A stretch of 64,000 nucleotides of DNA from assembly GCA_014653985.1 (NCBI GenBank), contig JACWDT010000003.1, positions 1-64,000 on the forward strand, written 5' to 3'. This document shows positions 38,262-48,872 of the stretch, in pieces. The DNA comes from Pelagibacterales bacterium SAG-MED22. Its GTDB lineage: Bacteria; Pseudomonadota; Alphaproteobacteria; Pelagibacterales; Pelagibacteraceae. Position numbers and translations under genes: made by a program. The first letter of the stretch is position 1, and every line of letters begins with the position of its first letter. The notes below the pieces were generated by a model. It ran no database searches, was not told the origin of the DNA, and saw only the letters and a program-made list of their open reading frames with translations.

Positions 38262-39455
38262 TTGATCAAAAAAGCAAAAAAAACAAACTCAAAAAATTCA
38301 CAAATTAATACAGGCGTTTTAGTTCTTGAAAATAAGAAGGTTTTTAAAGGGATTGGGATTGGCTATCAAGGAGAAGCAACTGGAGAAGTTTGCTTTAATA
38401 CCTCATTAACTGGTTACCAAGAAATTATTTCAGATCCTTCTTATGCAGGTCAGATTATAAATTTCACATTCCCACATATTGGAAATGTCGGAACCAATAA
38501 AGAGGATGTTGAGTCTGATAAAATCTGGACAAGAGGAGTAATCTTTAATTCAGAAATAACCTCTCCTTCAAATTATAGAGCATTTCTACATTTAGATGCC
38601 TGGCTCAAAAAAAATAAAATTGTAGGAATTACTGGTCTGGATACTCGAAGTTTAACAAACTTTATTAGAGATAAAGGTGCACCTAAGGGAACAATTGCTT
38701 ACTTAAAAAATGGTAAGTTTAATGTTAGTAAATTAACAAATTCAACCATTAAATGGGGTGGTTTAAAAAACCTTGATCTTGCAAAAACTGTTACAACCTC
38801 AAAAAACTATATTTGGAAAGGATTTCAAACTTGGAAAAAAGAAATAGGATATAAAAAGAATACAAAAAACCTTTTCCATGTCGTTGCAATTGATTATGGA
38901 ATTAAAAGAAATATTTTGAGATATTTTTCAGACTTCAAATGTAAAGTAACTGTTGTTTCTTGTAAAACTTCTGCAGAAAAAATTTTAAATCTTAAGCCAA
39001 ATGGAATATTTTTGTCCAATGGTCCTGGTGATCCAGCAGCTACAGGAAAATATGCAATAGAAATACTTAATGAATTAATCAAAAAAAATTTACCTATATT
39101 TGGAATTTGTTTAGGTCATCAAATTTTAGCTTTAGCTTTGGGTGGTAAAACAAAAAAAATGAAGTTGGGCCACAGAGGAGCTAATCATCCTGTTAAAAAT
39201 TTAGTCCACGATAAAGTTGAAATCACCAGTCAAAATCATGGTTTTGTAGTAGTTGAGGAAACATTACCTAAAAAAATTGAAGTAACTCATAAGTCTCTAT
39301 TTGATAACACTATTGAGGGAATAAGGCTTAAAAACAAACCTATATTTTCAGTACAATATCATCCAGAGTCTAACCCTGGACCACAAGATAGCGTCTACCT
39401 CTTTCAAGAATTTATTAACAACATGAAAAAAAATGCCAAAAAGAAAAGATATTAA
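38262..39455 (+). CDS. carA: carbamoyl-phosphate synthase small subunit
   Basis: This subunit hydrolyses glutamine and passes ammonia to CarB for carbamoyl phosphate, feeding pyrimidine and arginine synthesis. The 397-aa protein has the N-terminal CPSase domain ([20 protein letters not shown]) and a class I glutamine amidotransferase domain with LSNGPGDP, the nucleophile in [11 protein letters not shown] and the histidine/glutamate in [10 protein letters not shown]. No suitable ATG precedes the conserved region, so the TTG at 38262 is the likeliest start. It overlaps carB by 23 bases. Confidence 0.95.
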   Translation: MIKKAKKTNSKNSQINTGVLVLENKKVFKGIGIGYQGEATGEVCFNTSLTGYQEIISDPSYAGQIINFTFPHIGNVGTNKEDVESDKIWTRGVIFNSEITSPSNYRAFLHLDAWLKKNKIVGITGLDTRSLTNFIRDKGAPKGTIAYLKNGKFNVSKLTNSTIKWGGLKNLDLAKTVTTSKNYIWKGFQTWKKEIGYKKNTKNLFHVVAIDYGIKRNILRYFSDFKCKVTVVSCKTSAEKILNLKPNGIFLSNGPGDPAATGKYAIEILNELIKKNLPIFGICLGHQILALALGGKTKKMKLGHRGANHPVKNLVHDKVEITSQNHGFVVVEETLPKKIEVTHKSLFDNTIEGIRLKNKPIFSVQYHPESNPGPQDSVYLFQEFINNMKKNAKKKRY

Positions 39456-42400
39456 AAAAATATTAGTTGTTGGAGCTGGACCTATTATCATTGGTCAAGC
39501 ATGTGAGTTTGATTACTCGGGTACACAGGCTTGTAAAGCGTTAAAAGATGAGGGTTATAAAGTAATATTAATAAACTCAAATCCCGCAACCATCATGACT
39601 GATCCAGATGTTGCGGATAAAACTTATATCGAGCCTATAACATTAGAGGTTTTAGACAAAATACTTATCAAAGAAAAACCTGATGCAATTCTTCCTACAA
39701 TGGGTGGTCAAACTGCACTCAATCTTGCAATGGAGGCTGAAAAAAAAGGAATTTTAAAAAAATATAAAATTGAACTCATAGGTGCAAATTCTAAAGCAAT
39801 TGCCAATGCAGAGGATAGGAAAAAATTTAGAAAAAATATGATAGATATTGGTTTAGATTTACCTAAATCTGAGATTGTCAACAATATCAACCAAGCCTCA
39901 AAAGTTTTAAAAAAAATTGGTTTACCTGCAATCATAAGACCTGCATTTACACTTGGAGGTCTTGGCGGTGGTATTGCTAAAAATAAAAAGGATTACTTAA
40001 AAATAATTAAAAGTGGACTACACGAGTCTCCAGTTAGCCAAGTATTAGTAGAAGAATGTTTGGAAGGCTGGAAAGAATTTGAGATGGAAGTGGTAAGAGA
40101 TAAAAAAGATAACTGTATTATTATATGTTCTATTGAAAATGTTGATCCTATGGGAATTCATACTGGAGACTCAGTAACAGTTGCCCCCGCACTAACCCTT
40201 ACTGATAAAGAATATCAAGTGATGAGAAATGCTTCCATTGCTTGCCTAAGAAAAATTGGAGTGGAGACAGGTGGATCCAATGTTCAATTTGCAATCAATC
40301 CAAAAAATGGACGAATGGTTGTTATAGAAATGAACCCAAGAGTTTCTAGATCATCAGCACTCGCATCAAAAGCAACTGGTTTTCCAATTGCAAAAGTTGC
40401 AGCAAAACTAGCTGTTGGTTACACGCTGGATGAATTAAAAAACGAAATTACAAAAGTTACGCCAGCATCCTTTGAGCCTAGCATTGATTATGTAGTAACA
40501 AAAATTCCAAGATTTACTTTTGAAAAATTTTCAACCTCTCCAGCAATATTAGGTACCTCAATGAAATCAGTTGGAGAAGCAATGGCAATTGGTAGAAATT
40601 TTAAAGAGTCACTTCAAAAAGCATTGGTTTCTCTTGAAACAGGTTTTTCAGGATTAGATAGAGTGTTTGATCTGAATAAAAAGCAAATTGAAAAAAAACT
40701 TAAAGAAAATATTCCAAATAAACTTCTTATTGTTGCTGAAGCATTAAGAAAAAAAATTAACTTAAAAAGAATATTCACATTATCCAAAATTGATCCATGG
40801 TTTTTAGAGCAAATTAAAGAAATCGTAGATAATGAAACTATGATCAAAAAGAAAGGATTACCAAAGGATTTTGCTGAATTTAATAGAATAAAATCAATTG
40901 GCTTTTCTGATAAAAAACTTTCTGAATTAACCAAAACTTCTGAGGATATTGTCAGAAGAAAAAGAACAGCTCTAAAAATTTTACCTGTATTTAAAAAGGT
41001 TGATACTTGTGCTGCTGAATTTAAGTCCTTTACACCTTACATGTATTCTACATATCAACGAAATTTCTCTCTTAATTCAGAGTGTGAAGCAGATCCCTCT
41101 TCAAAGAAAAAAATTATAATTTTAGGAGGCGGGCCTAACCGAATAGGACAAGGTATAGAATTTGATTATTGCTGTTGTCAGGCAAGTTTTTCTTTAAAGG
41201 AAGCTGGTTTTGAAACAATCATGATCAATTGTAATCCTGAAACTGTCTCGACCGATTATGACACCAGTGACAGACTTTATTTTGAGCCCCTAAAAGAAGA
41301 GTATGTTTTTAATATTATTAAGAAAGAGCAAGAAAAAGGAAATCTTGTTGGAATTATTGCTCAGTTTGGTGGGCAAACCCCAATTAAACTTGCAAAATTT
41401 TTACACGACCACAAACTTCCAATTCTAGGAACTCAGTACACTTCAATAGATTTAGCTGAAGACAGAGATCGATTTAGAAATTTGTTAAGTAAACTAAAAT
41501 TAAAACAAGCAGAAAGTGGGATTGCAAAAACATTTAAACAAGCAATACAAATTTCTGAAAAAATTGGTTTACCTTTAATGGTAAGACCTTCTTATGTGTT
41601 AGGTGGAAGAGCAATGGAAATTGTTCATGAAAAAAGCCAACTTAAAAATTTTGTAGAAGAGGCCTTTAAAGCTGCTGAGGAAAATCCAATTTTAATCGAT
41701 AAATTTATTGATCATGCAATGGAGGTTGATGTTGATGCCATCTCAGATGGAAAACAAGTTCATGTTGCAGGGATCATGCAGCACATAGAAGAAGCTGGTA
41801 TCCACTCTGGGGACTCTGCATGTAGTTTACCTCCCGTATCTATAAAACCATTTTTGATTAAAGAAATTGAAAACCAAACTAAGAAACTAGCATTAGCTTT
41901 AAAAGTTAAAGGTTTTATGAATATTCAATATGCAATTAAAAAAGATGAAATTTATGTAATTGAAGTAAATCCTAGAGCAAGTCGAACAGTACCATTTGTA
42001 TCTAAAGCAAAAGGATTGCCCTTTGCAAAAATTGCATCGCGTGTAATGGCAGGTGAAAAATTATCAAAATTTAATTTAAGAGATAAATCTAAAGGAATGT
42101 ATGCAGTTAAAGAAGCTGTGTTCCCTTTTAATAAATTTCCAAACAGCGATCTGCTTTTAGGTCCTGAAATGAAATCAACAGGTGAAGTGATGGGATTTGA
42201 TAAAAACTTTGGAATGGCTTTTGCAAAAAGCCAAATAGCCTCTGCTAACTCTTTACCTAAAGATGGATTAGCGTTTATCTCTTTAAAAGATAGTCACAAA
42301 GATGAAGGGATAGGCCTTGCTAAAGAATTAATTAAATTAAAATTTAAGCTTTGTGCAACACGTGGAACGGCGGAATATATTAGAAAACATGGGATGAGAT

Positions 42401-42657
42401 GTAGAATTATTAATAAAGTCAGTAGTGGCTCACCTCATATAGTAGATGTATTAGACTCTAAAAAAATTGGTCTAGTTATTAATACTGGTGGCGGAAATAC
42501 TGAACACAGATTAAATGATGCAATAGCACTAAGAAGAGGAACGCTTAAAAATAAAGTTCCTTATTGTACCAATATGTCAACAGCACTAGCATGTTTAGAA
42601 GCAATCAAGTCACTTAAAACAAAAAAATTAGAAGTTAATTCTCTTCAAGATATATAA
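39433..42657 (+). CDS. carB: carbamoyl-phosphate synthase large subunit
   Basis: The 1074-aa protein has the two homologous ATP-grasp halves expected of CarB. The first ([52 protein letters not shown]) phosphorylates bicarbonate. The second ([54 protein letters not shown]) phosphorylates carbamate. An MGS-like allosteric domain closes the protein ([26 protein letters not shown]). Length is standard. It is coupled to carA by overlap. Confidence 0.97.
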   Translation: MPKRKDIKKILVVGAGPIIIGQACEFDYSGTQACKALKDEGYKVILINSNPATIMTDPDVADKTYIEPITLEVLDKILIKEKPDAILPTMGGQTALNLAMEAEKKGILKKYKIELIGANSKAIANAEDRKKFRKNMIDIGLDLPKSEIVNNINQASKVLKKIGLPAIIRPAFTLGGLGGGIAKNKKDYLKIIKSGLHESPVSQVLVEECLEGWKEFEMEVVRDKKDNCIIICSIENVDPMGIHTGDSVTVAPALTLTDKEYQVMRNASIACLRKIGVETGGSNVQFAINPKNGRMVVIEMNPRVSRSSALASKATGFPIAKVAAKLAVGYTLDELKNEITKVTPASFEPSIDYVVTKIPRFTFEKFSTSPAILGTSMKSVGEAMAIGRNFKESLQKALVSLETGFSGLDRVFDLNKKQIEKKLKENIPNKLLIVAEALRKKINLKRIFTLSKIDPWFLEQIKEIVDNETMIKKKGLPKDFAEFNRIKSIGFSDKKLSELTKTSEDIVRRKRTALKILPVFKKVDTCAAEFKSFTPYMYSTYQRNFSLNSECEADPSSKKKIIILGGGPNRIGQGIEFDYCCCQASFSLKEAGFETIMINCNPETVSTDYDTSDRLYFEPLKEEYVFNIIKKEQEKGNLVGIIAQFGGQTPIKLAKFLHDHKLPILGTQYTSIDLAEDRDRFRNLLSKLKLKQAESGIAKTFKQAIQISEKIGLPLMVRPSYVLGGRAMEIVHEKSQLKNFVEEAFKAAEENPILIDKFIDHAMEVDVDAISDGKQVHVAGIMQHIEEAGIHSGDSACSLPPVSIKPFLIKEIENQTKKLALALKVKGFMNIQYAIKKDEIYVIEVNPRASRTVPFVSKAKGLPFAKIASRVMAGEKLSKFNLRDKSKGMYAVKEAVFPFNKFPNSDLLLGPEMKSTGEVMGFDKNFGMAFAKSQIASANSLPKDGLAFISLKDSHKDEGIGLAKELIKLKFKLCATRGTAEYIRKHGMRCRIINKVSSGSPHIVDVLDSKKIGLVINTGGGNTEHRLNDAIALRRGTLKNKVPYCTNMSTALACLEAIKSLKTKKLEVNSLQDI

Positions 42658-42661
42658 AAAT

Positions 42662-44107
42662 TTAAACATCAACGATTAGTGTATCTTTAGATCCACCACC
42701 TTGAGAACTATTAACAATAGTACTCCCTTTTCTTAGAGCAACTCTTGTCAATCCTCCTGTGCTTACATAAGTAGTTTTTCCACTTAGCACAAATGGTCTT
42801 AAATCAAGATGCCTAGGCTCAATATCATTTTCAGTAATTGTGGGTGCGGTTGAAAGAATTTCAAGCGGTTGAGCAATGTACTCTCTAGGATTTTTCTTAA
42901 TTTTGGCAATCACATCATCTCTTTCTTTTTTATCTGCTTTTGGACCTATCATTATTCCATAACCACCTGAAGCATTAGCAGGCTTCACAACTAACTTAGA
43001 AATGTTTTCAATGACATAGTTTCTTTCATTTTTATTGTGACACAAATAGGTTTCTACCTGATTTAAAATAGGTTGTTCACCAAGATAATAAACAATCATT
43101 TTATTAACATAAGAGTAAACTACTTTGTCATCAGCGATCCCTGTGCCTATAGCATTTATAATGCCAACATTCCCTTTACGCCAACTTTTAAATAATCCTG
43201 GAACGCCTATAACTGACTCTTTATTAAATACCTTGGGATCTAAAAAATTATCATCAAGACGTCTGTATATGCAATCAACTTTTAGAGGACCCTTTACAGT
43301 CTTCATATAAACAATATCGTTTTCAACAAACAAATCTTTTCCTTCAACTAAAGCAATACCCATCTGATCTGCCAAGAAAGAATGCTCAAAGTATGCAGAG
43401 TTATATATACCAGGTGTTAAAACTACCATGTGAGGATTTGCAGTTTTTTTGGGGATACACTCAACCATACAATTGAATAGTTTATTTGTGTACTGGTGAA
43501 TTGATGCAACTTTATACCTCGTAAACAGTTCAGGAAACACATCTCTCATGACCATTCTATTTTCAAGCATATAAGAAACTCCAGACGGAACTCTTAAATT
43601 ATCCTCTAAAACTAAATAATCACCATTTGTATTTCTTATTAAATCTACTCCTGAAATATTTGACCAAGCTTTGTGTTTAGGAGAAAACCCTTCACATTCT
43701 TTTATATAATAGGGAGAGTTAAAAATTATTTCTTTTGGAACAACTTTATCTTTGAATATTTTTTTTTGATTATAAGCATCATCAATAAACAAATTTAAAG
43801 CTTTTACACGTTGCTTTAAACCTTTTGAAACTTTATTCCATTGTGTTTTTGGAATAATTCGTGGAATAATATCAAGAGGCCATTTTTTTTCTTCCGCTCT
43901 ATTATTCGCAGCATATACTCTAAAATTTATTCCTCTCGCGCTTATTGTGCTTTGGCAATTCTTCTCAATTTCTTGAAGCTTTTTTTTTCCATATCTCTCT
44001 AAGATTGATGAAATGATGGTAGCATGCTTTCGTAGTTTATTATCCTTGGTAAAATAACCATCATAAGCATGAGTCGAATTATAGTTTTTCCAAAGCTTAG
44101 AAACCAT
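42662..44107 (-). CDS. circularly permuted ATP-grasp protein (DUF404/DUF407 type)
   Basis: This 481-aa cytosolic protein is of the permuted ATP-grasp family often found in Anbu and alpha-E loci. Recognisable blocks are HAYDGYFT near the start, PRIIPKTQWNKVSKGLKQR, SGVDLIRNTNGDYLVLEDN, VSYMLENR, VVLTPGIYNSAYFEHSFLA, VIGVPGLFKSWRKGN, VVKPANASGGYGIMIGP and HLDLRPFVL. The family is predicted to ligate a peptide or amino group using ATP; substrate unknown. It is divergent from the Anbu gene with a 113-base spacer, and convergent with carB. The usual alpha-E and transglutaminase partners are absent here. Confidence 0.88.
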   Translation of the reverse strand: MVSKLWKNYNSTHAYDGYFTKDNKLRKHATIISSILERYGKKKLQEIEKNCQSTISARGINFRVYAANNRAEEKKWPLDIIPRIIPKTQWNKVSKGLKQRVKALNLFIDDAYNQKKIFKDKVVPKEIIFNSPYYIKECEGFSPKHKAWSNISGVDLIRNTNGDYLVLEDNLRVPSGVSYMLENRMVMRDVFPELFTRYKVASIHQYTNKLFNCMVECIPKKTANPHMVVLTPGIYNSAYFEHSFLADQMGIALVEGKDLFVENDIVYMKTVKGPLKVDCIYRRLDDNFLDPKVFNKESVIGVPGLFKSWRKGNVGIINAIGTGIADDKVVYSYVNKMIVYYLGEQPILNQVETYLCHNKNERNYVIENISKLVVKPANASGGYGIMIGPKADKKERDDVIAKIKKNPREYIAQPLEILSTAPTITENDIEPRHLDLRPFVLSGKTTYVSTGGLTRVALRKGSTIVNSSQGGGSKDTLIVDV

Positions 44108-44220
44108 AACTTAATAGTGTTTATTACTTAAATAAAATAAGCAAATGCGTATTGGATATATCTGTTATGCTTTTAATTGATTATGAAAAAATGTTATAAT
44201 TTACTAATTATTTAAATGAG

Positions 44221-44946
44221 ATGACTTACTGCATAGGTATTAAAACGAATGAAGGGCTTGTTTTTGCATCGGACTCAAGAACTAACGCTGGTTTAGATAA
44301 TGTAAATATTTATTCTAAAATGATGACTCACGATGTGGGTGATCGAACCATTGTAATTGTAACATCAGGAAATTTAGGAACATCTCAAGCCGTTTTTAAA
44401 TCAATTGAAAAAGATTTAAAAAGTTCATCAGGTATAATGAATTTAAATACTTGTAGTGATTTTGAACAAATAGCATCTTATGTTGGATCACTAAATATTG
44501 AGCACTCAGCACCGCAAGGTATAAATACTGACAACGTTTTGTTAGGTTCTACTTTCATTGTTGGTGGACAAATCAAAGGACAGCATCATGAATTATATTT
44601 AGTTTATCCTCAAGGTAATTACATAAGACCAGCAGATAGTAAACCATACCTTGTAATTGGAGAGGTAAAATATGGCAAACCGATACTTGATAGAGTTATA
44701 AAGCCAACTGTTTCAATTGGTGATGCATCACGCTGTGCACTAATTTCAATGGACTCCACATTAAAAAGTGACCTTACTGTTGGACCTCCAATAGATTTTG
44801 CAGTTCTTAAAAAAGATGCTGATAAACTTTCTACGCTAGAGTGTTTAAATGTTTCAGATGACAATTACGCAAAGGTTTGTAATCAATGGTCAGAGGGAAT
44901 TTTTAAAGTTTTTGATTCTTTTCCAAGATTTGATTGGGAAAAATAA
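44221..44946 (+). CDS. Anbu-type proteasome-like protease
   Basis: This 241-aa Ntn-hydrolase is of the Anbu (ancestral beta subunit) family. It starts MTYCIGIKTNEGLVFASDSR: threonine 2 would become the N-terminal nucleophile after removal of Met, with an aspartate in ASDSR following as in proteasome beta subunits. LGSTFIVGGQI, YPQGNYI and DASRCALISMDSTL fit the family. Anbu subunits form open helical or ring assemblies; physiological substrates are not established. No propeptide is present. The ATP-grasp gene upstream is its typical partner. Confidence 0.9.
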   Translation: MTYCIGIKTNEGLVFASDSRTNAGLDNVNIYSKMMTHDVGDRTIVIVTSGNLGTSQAVFKSIEKDLKSSSGIMNLNTCSDFEQIASYVGSLNIEHSAPQGINTDNVLLGSTFIVGGQIKGQHHELYLVYPQGNYIRPADSKPYLVIGEVKYGKPILDRVIKPTVSIGDASRCALISMDSTLKSDLTVGPPIDFAVLKKDADKLSTLECLNVSDDNYAKVCNQWSEGIFKVFDSFPRFDWEK

Positions 44947-44948
44947 AA

Positions 44949-45611
44949 TTACTCAACTTTCCAATCCGTTTCAAAAGTCACATAATTGACTTGCAAACAT
45001 CGTCTCTCTTTTAGAATTTTCTTTTTTTCCATTCCATGCCAAGTGTTAGGCCCACTCGTAAAAAGATAACCATAATTATTTCTATAAGGTAAAGTTTTAA
45101 CTTTTTCTAACTTATCGTTATAAAAATCTGTACCTAAATCCTCAGACTCATTGGTATTATTGACGAATATCAATCCAGACATTAATTTTTCTTTAATATC
45201 ACAATGAGGTTTTAACCAAAATCCCTCTCGATCACAAATAACTTCAACTCGTACATATGAATTTGATAAGTCCCTACCAATCATTTCAGAAATAGTTTTA
45301 TATGTTTCTTTAGATTGTAGTTCATTAATAAATTTGACTAGATGTGGAAACTGAGTTGCATTTTCTTTAGATACAAAACATCTGAATTTTATTGCTTTAC
45401 CTCCCGATGCAATACCTTCTCGAAATTCTGCGCTACCACCATCAATTGCCCTTGTTCCATCATATGAAAGATTAAGTTTACTTAAATCTGGAATATCTGC
45501 TTTGATTATTTCTTCAATTGAGCCTTCACTTAGTGCATCACTATACTCCCAATGATCAAAAGGAATTTTATGTTTTGTTGAATTATTTTTTATTGAATTT
45601 AAAAATGACAT
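44949..45611 (-). CDS. 2OG-Fe(II) oxygenase-like protein
   Basis: This 220-aa protein has the double-stranded beta-helix signature of 2-oxoglutarate/iron dioxygenases. HCDIKEK supplies H-x-D, TWHGME the distal histidine, and ERRCLQVNYV an arginine for 2-oxoglutarate. The spacing resembles prolyl-4-hydroxylase-type enzymes. The substrate is unknown. Its ATG shares one base with the ELM1-family stop (TAATG), so the two are translationally coupled and probably functionally linked. It is convergent with the Anbu gene, 2 bases apart. Confidence 0.75.
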   Translation of the reverse strand: MSFLNSIKNNSTKHKIPFDHWEYSDALSEGSIEEIIKADIPDLSKLNLSYDGTRAIDGGSAEFREGIASGGKAIKFRCFVSKENATQFPHLVKFINELQSKETYKTISEMIGRDLSNSYVRVEVICDREGFWLKPHCDIKEKLMSGLIFVNNTNESEDLGTDFYNDKLEKVKTLPYRNNYGYLFTSGPNTWHGMEKKKILKERRCLQVNYVTFETDWKVE

Positions 45612-46555
45612 TAAAATTGAATTTTCTGTTTTATAAGTTTTGCCACTCTATTCGTTTCATCTAGTTTTTCATAGTTCCAATTTTCAACTTCCTCCCCTAG
45701 GTTTCTTGTAATATTCAATTCTCTAAATAAGTTTCGAAATCTTTGAAATCTTTTATCATTTTTTTTTGGAAGAATATTTGCAACATAAATAGGTTTTCCA
45801 GTTAATGCAGCCTCTGAAATCATTGAACTTGAGTCACACGTGACTACTATATTTTCTGACATTGCAAGTGCAGATAAGTATGCTTTTTTATCTACATCCA
45901 TTATTATTGTATGATTTTCTCCAAAAAATTCCTTAGCATAATGAATTGTATTAAGTGGCGTTCTCATTGATGGAATAACTACAAGTTGGAAATCATGTTT
46001 TTTCATTAATTTATAAAACATTGAAAAAATATGTTTCATGTTTTTTGTAGAATAATCATAATATTTTGTGGGTCCTCCCATAATTAAAGCCCATATTTTT
46101 CTATTATCTTTTTTTATAAAAGATTTTAAATATTCTTTATTTTCAAAAATTTCTTGCTCAGTTAAGTAATGAATAGCACCCTTTGTACTGATGACGTTCT
46201 CTCCTTCTATAGCATCGTGCTCAGGTGCAACAATAAAATCAAAATGCTTATAATCTACTTTTGGATCTTGAATATGAATATTAAATATTTTTTTATTAGA
46301 AATACTTTTTAAGTGAATTGACGGAATAACACTTTTTCTTCCACATGAAATTATTATATCAAAATCTGTTTGATTTATTTTTTTATAAACACTTTGTGAA
46401 ATTGGAGAGAGTCTTGGAGGAACGATCTTCCAAATATTATTTGTTTCAACCTTGTAGTGTATGAAGTCAATATCAAGAGCTTTTGCTAAGCCCTCTACTT
46501 GACTAATCATTCCATGCATGCCCTGAGTTAATAATAAACCTTTTAATTTAGACAT
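45611..46555 (-). CDS. ELM1 family (DUF1022) GT-B-like protein
   Basis: This 314-aa protein resembles the bacterial relatives of mitochondrial ELM1. It has LLLTQGMHGMISQVEGLAKA, an SxGRK-like IISCGRKSVI, HIQDPKVDYKHFDFIVAPEH, LIMGGPTKYY, and a C-terminal donor-site-like TCDSSSMISEAALTGKPIYV. That arrangement is like GT-B glycosyltransferases. In alphaproteobacteria the family is suspected to act in envelope biogenesis, but no reaction is established to my knowledge. It is first in a two-gene unit with the 2OG oxygenase and divergent from trxB (21-base spacer). Confidence 0.78.
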   Translation of the reverse strand: MSKLKGLLLTQGMHGMISQVEGLAKALDIDFIHYKVETNNIWKIVPPRLSPISQSVYKKINQTDFDIIISCGRKSVIPSIHLKSISNKKIFNIHIQDPKVDYKHFDFIVAPEHDAIEGENVISTKGAIHYLTEQEIFENKEYLKSFIKKDNRKIWALIMGGPTKYYDYSTKNMKHIFSMFYKLMKKHDFQLVVIPSMRTPLNTIHYAKEFFGENHTIIMDVDKKAYLSALAMSENIVVTCDSSSMISEAALTGKPIYVANILPKKNDKRFQRFRNLFRELNITRNLGEEVENWNYEKLDETNRVAKLIKQKIQF

Positions 46556-46576
46556 TTATCACTATATAGCTTTCAT

Positions 46577-47521
46577 ATGAGTCAAAATCCAACTAAACAC
46601 ACAAAAGTGTTAATAATTGGATCCGGTCCAGCTGGATACACGGCTGCAGTTTATGCTGCTAGGGCAATGTTGAGTCCTATTTTAGTTTACGGTGCAGAAC
46701 CAGGCGGACAACTGACAACTACAACAGATGTTGAAAATTTTCCAGGATTTGCAGATGTAATTCAAGGACCGTGGTTGATGGATCAAATGAAAGAACAAGC
46801 GAAAGCAGTTGGAACTGAGATGATAGAAGATCATATTGCATCCGTTAATTTAAAATCACAACCTTTTGAAGCTGTAGGAGATAGTGGTAAAAAATATACT
46901 GCAGACAGCATAATTATATCTACAGGCGCTCAAGCAAGATGGTTAAATATTAAATCAGAACAGGAGTTCAGAGGGTATGGTGTCTCTGCATGTGCAACAT
47001 GTGATGGTTTCTTTTTCAAAGATAAAGAAGTTGCAGTAGTTGGCGGTGGAAATGCTGCTGTCGAAGAAGCAATGTTCCTTACAAAATTTGCATCAAAAGT
47101 TAAATTGATACATAGACGTGATAGTTTGCGAGCTGAAAAAATGCTTCAAAAAAAATTAATGGAAAATAAAAAAATAGAAATTATTTGGGACTCCGTCGTT
47201 GAAGATGTAATCGGAGACAATGAACCTAAAAATGTAAAGGGAATTAAAATTAAAAATGTTAAAACAAATAATATTGAGGAAATAAAACTTGATGGGGTAT
47301 TTATTGCGATTGGTCACGACCCTGCAACCCAGCTTTTTAAAGATCAATTAGAAATGGATAATGAAGGATACCTAATTACAAAATCTGACTCAACGGAAAC
47401 AAATGTTCCAGGTGTTTATGCAGCTGGAGATGTAAAAGACAAAACGTTTAGGCAAGCCGTGACTGCTGCAGGAATGGGATGTATGGCAGCTTTAGAAGCT
47501 GAAAAATTTTTATCACACTAA
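46577..47521 (+). CDS. trxB: thioredoxin-disulfide reductase
   Basis: This FAD enzyme reduces thioredoxin with NADPH. The 314-aa protein has the N-terminal FAD loop IGSGPAGYTAAVYAARA, EPGGQLTTTTDVENFPGF, the redox-active CATC in VSACATCDGFF, the NADPH loop VVGGGNAAVEEAMFL with HRRDSLRAEK, and the C-terminal FAD segment AAGDVKDKTFRQAVTAAGMG. The length is standard. Confidence 0.97.
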   Translation: MSQNPTKHTKVLIIGSGPAGYTAAVYAARAMLSPILVYGAEPGGQLTTTTDVENFPGFADVIQGPWLMDQMKEQAKAVGTEMIEDHIASVNLKSQPFEAVGDSGKKYTADSIIISTGAQARWLNIKSEQEFRGYGVSACATCDGFFFKDKEVAVVGGGNAAVEEAMFLTKFASKVKLIHRRDSLRAEKMLQKKLMENKKIEIIWDSVVEDVIGDNEPKNVKGIKIKNVKTNNIEEIKLDGVFIAIGHDPATQLFKDQLEMDNEGYLITKSDSTETNVPGVYAAGDVKDKTFRQAVTAAGMGCMAALEAEKFLSH

Positions 47522-47593
47522 AAAAATAAACGCGATTGATTTGTAATTACTAATAAGAACAGAAAGCTAATTGATAGAACAGTTAAAGAGGGT

Positions 47594-48745
47594 TCAAAAA
47601 AGCTTCTTTTTATCTGTCCATGGACCTTTTTTTGTCTTAGGTAAAAACTTTCTGAGATCAATAAGGACTTTTTCGGACAATTTTCTGTAGGTGGTAAGTT
47701 TTCCTCCATATATATTCAATAAAGGTAATTTTTTTATAATTTTTAAATCAAAAACATAGTCTCTTGTTACTTTTGAAGCTGTATTAAAATCTTCAATTAG
47801 AGGTCTTATCCCTGAATAAGTATCTACAATGTCCTTTGTTCTGATTTGTTTTTTTAAGTAATTATTTACTGATTGAATTAAATATCTAATTTCTTTTTTT
47901 GATATTCCTTTATTTTCTGGTGATTTAACTTCCACTTCTGTAGTTCCAATTAAAGAAAACTTCCCTTTATAAGGTATTACAAATATTATTCTTTTATCAG
48001 TATTTTGAAACGTGAATGCAACGTTTTCTTTGTACAATTTTTTTGTAATAATATGACTTCCTTTAACCAATCTTATTTTTTTCTTAGATTTAATTTTTAT
48101 ATTTTTAATTAAGGTTTCATTTATCCATGGTCCAGATGCGTTAATTAAAATTTTTGACTTTACTTTTTCATCATTTTCAAGACTAATAATCCATTCATTA
48201 CCAATAATCTCAGCTTTATTAACTTTGTTATATTCTAGTATTTTAGCATTATTTCTTTTTGCATCTTTAGCATTTAGTTTAGTTAATTTTTTATCGTCAA
48301 TTTGTATATCAAAATATTGAAAACCAGTTTTGTATTTTTCTTTAAGAATATTTGGAAATTTTTTTGTTAAATCAAATGTTTTTGATTTTGGTATATTACT
48401 TTTGCCACCTAAATTGTCATACAAAAATAAACCAATTTTAATTAACCAAGCTGGTCGAATTTTATCTGCATAAGGAATTATAAAAGGAATAGGTTTAGAA
48501 ATATGTCTAGCAATTTTATAAACAATTTCTCTTTCTTTCAAAGATTCTCTAACTAATTTAAATTCATAATTTTCTAAATAACGAAGACCACCATGTACTA
48601 ATTTCGTCGACCAAGATGAGGTTGCTCCTCCAATTTCACCTTTGTCAGCTAAACAAACTGATAAACCTCTGCCTGCAGCATCCCTTGCAATACCTGCACC
48701 GTTTATACCGCCACCTATTATGAACAAATCGAATACTTTAGACAT
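47594..48745 (-). CDS. glpD: FAD glycerol-3-phosphate dehydrogenase, C-terminally short
   Basis: GlpD oxidises glycerol-3-phosphate to dihydroxyacetone phosphate and feeds electrons to quinone. The 383-aa protein has FIIGGGINGAGIARDAAGRG, GGATSSWSTKLVHGGLRYLE, INASGPWINETL, VKGSHIITKKLY, FVIPYKGKFSLIGTTE, YSGIRPLIED and IYGGKLTTYRKLSEKV. The FAD domain is thus complete. It stops at WTDKKKLF, about where the roughly 120-residue C-terminal domain of GlpD (about 500 aa) would begin; no remnant is visible in the 72 bases downstream. It is divergent from glpK, the kinase supplying its substrate. Confidence 0.88.
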   Translation of the reverse strand: MSKVFDLFIIGGGINGAGIARDAAGRGLSVCLADKGEIGGATSSWSTKLVHGGLRYLENYEFKLVRESLKEREIVYKIARHISKPIPFIIPYADKIRPAWLIKIGLFLYDNLGGKSNIPKSKTFDLTKKFPNILKEKYKTGFQYFDIQIDDKKLTKLNAKDAKRNNAKILEYNKVNKAEIIGNEWIISLENDEKVKSKILINASGPWINETLIKNIKIKSKKKIRLVKGSHIITKKLYKENVAFTFQNTDKRIIFVIPYKGKFSLIGTTEVEVKSPENKGISKKEIRYLIQSVNNYLKKQIRTKDIVDTYSGIRPLIEDFNTASKVTRDYVFDLKIIKKLPLLNIYGGKLTTYRKLSEKVLIDLRKFLPKTKKGPWTDKKKLF

Positions 48746-48872
48746 TTAAATTATGAATCGTTTATAAAATATACAACCTATTTTAGAAATTTTAAATTTT
48801 TTAAATTCAAGTTTTAATAATTTCATTATTTATTAACATTTAGAAAAAAAAATTTAAGTATAGACTAGAATT

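Noticed and set aside
47518..47709. 63-aa minus-strand frame overlapping the glpD end
   Set aside because: It overlaps glpD in another frame, does not encode the missing GlpD domain and resembles nothing I recognise.
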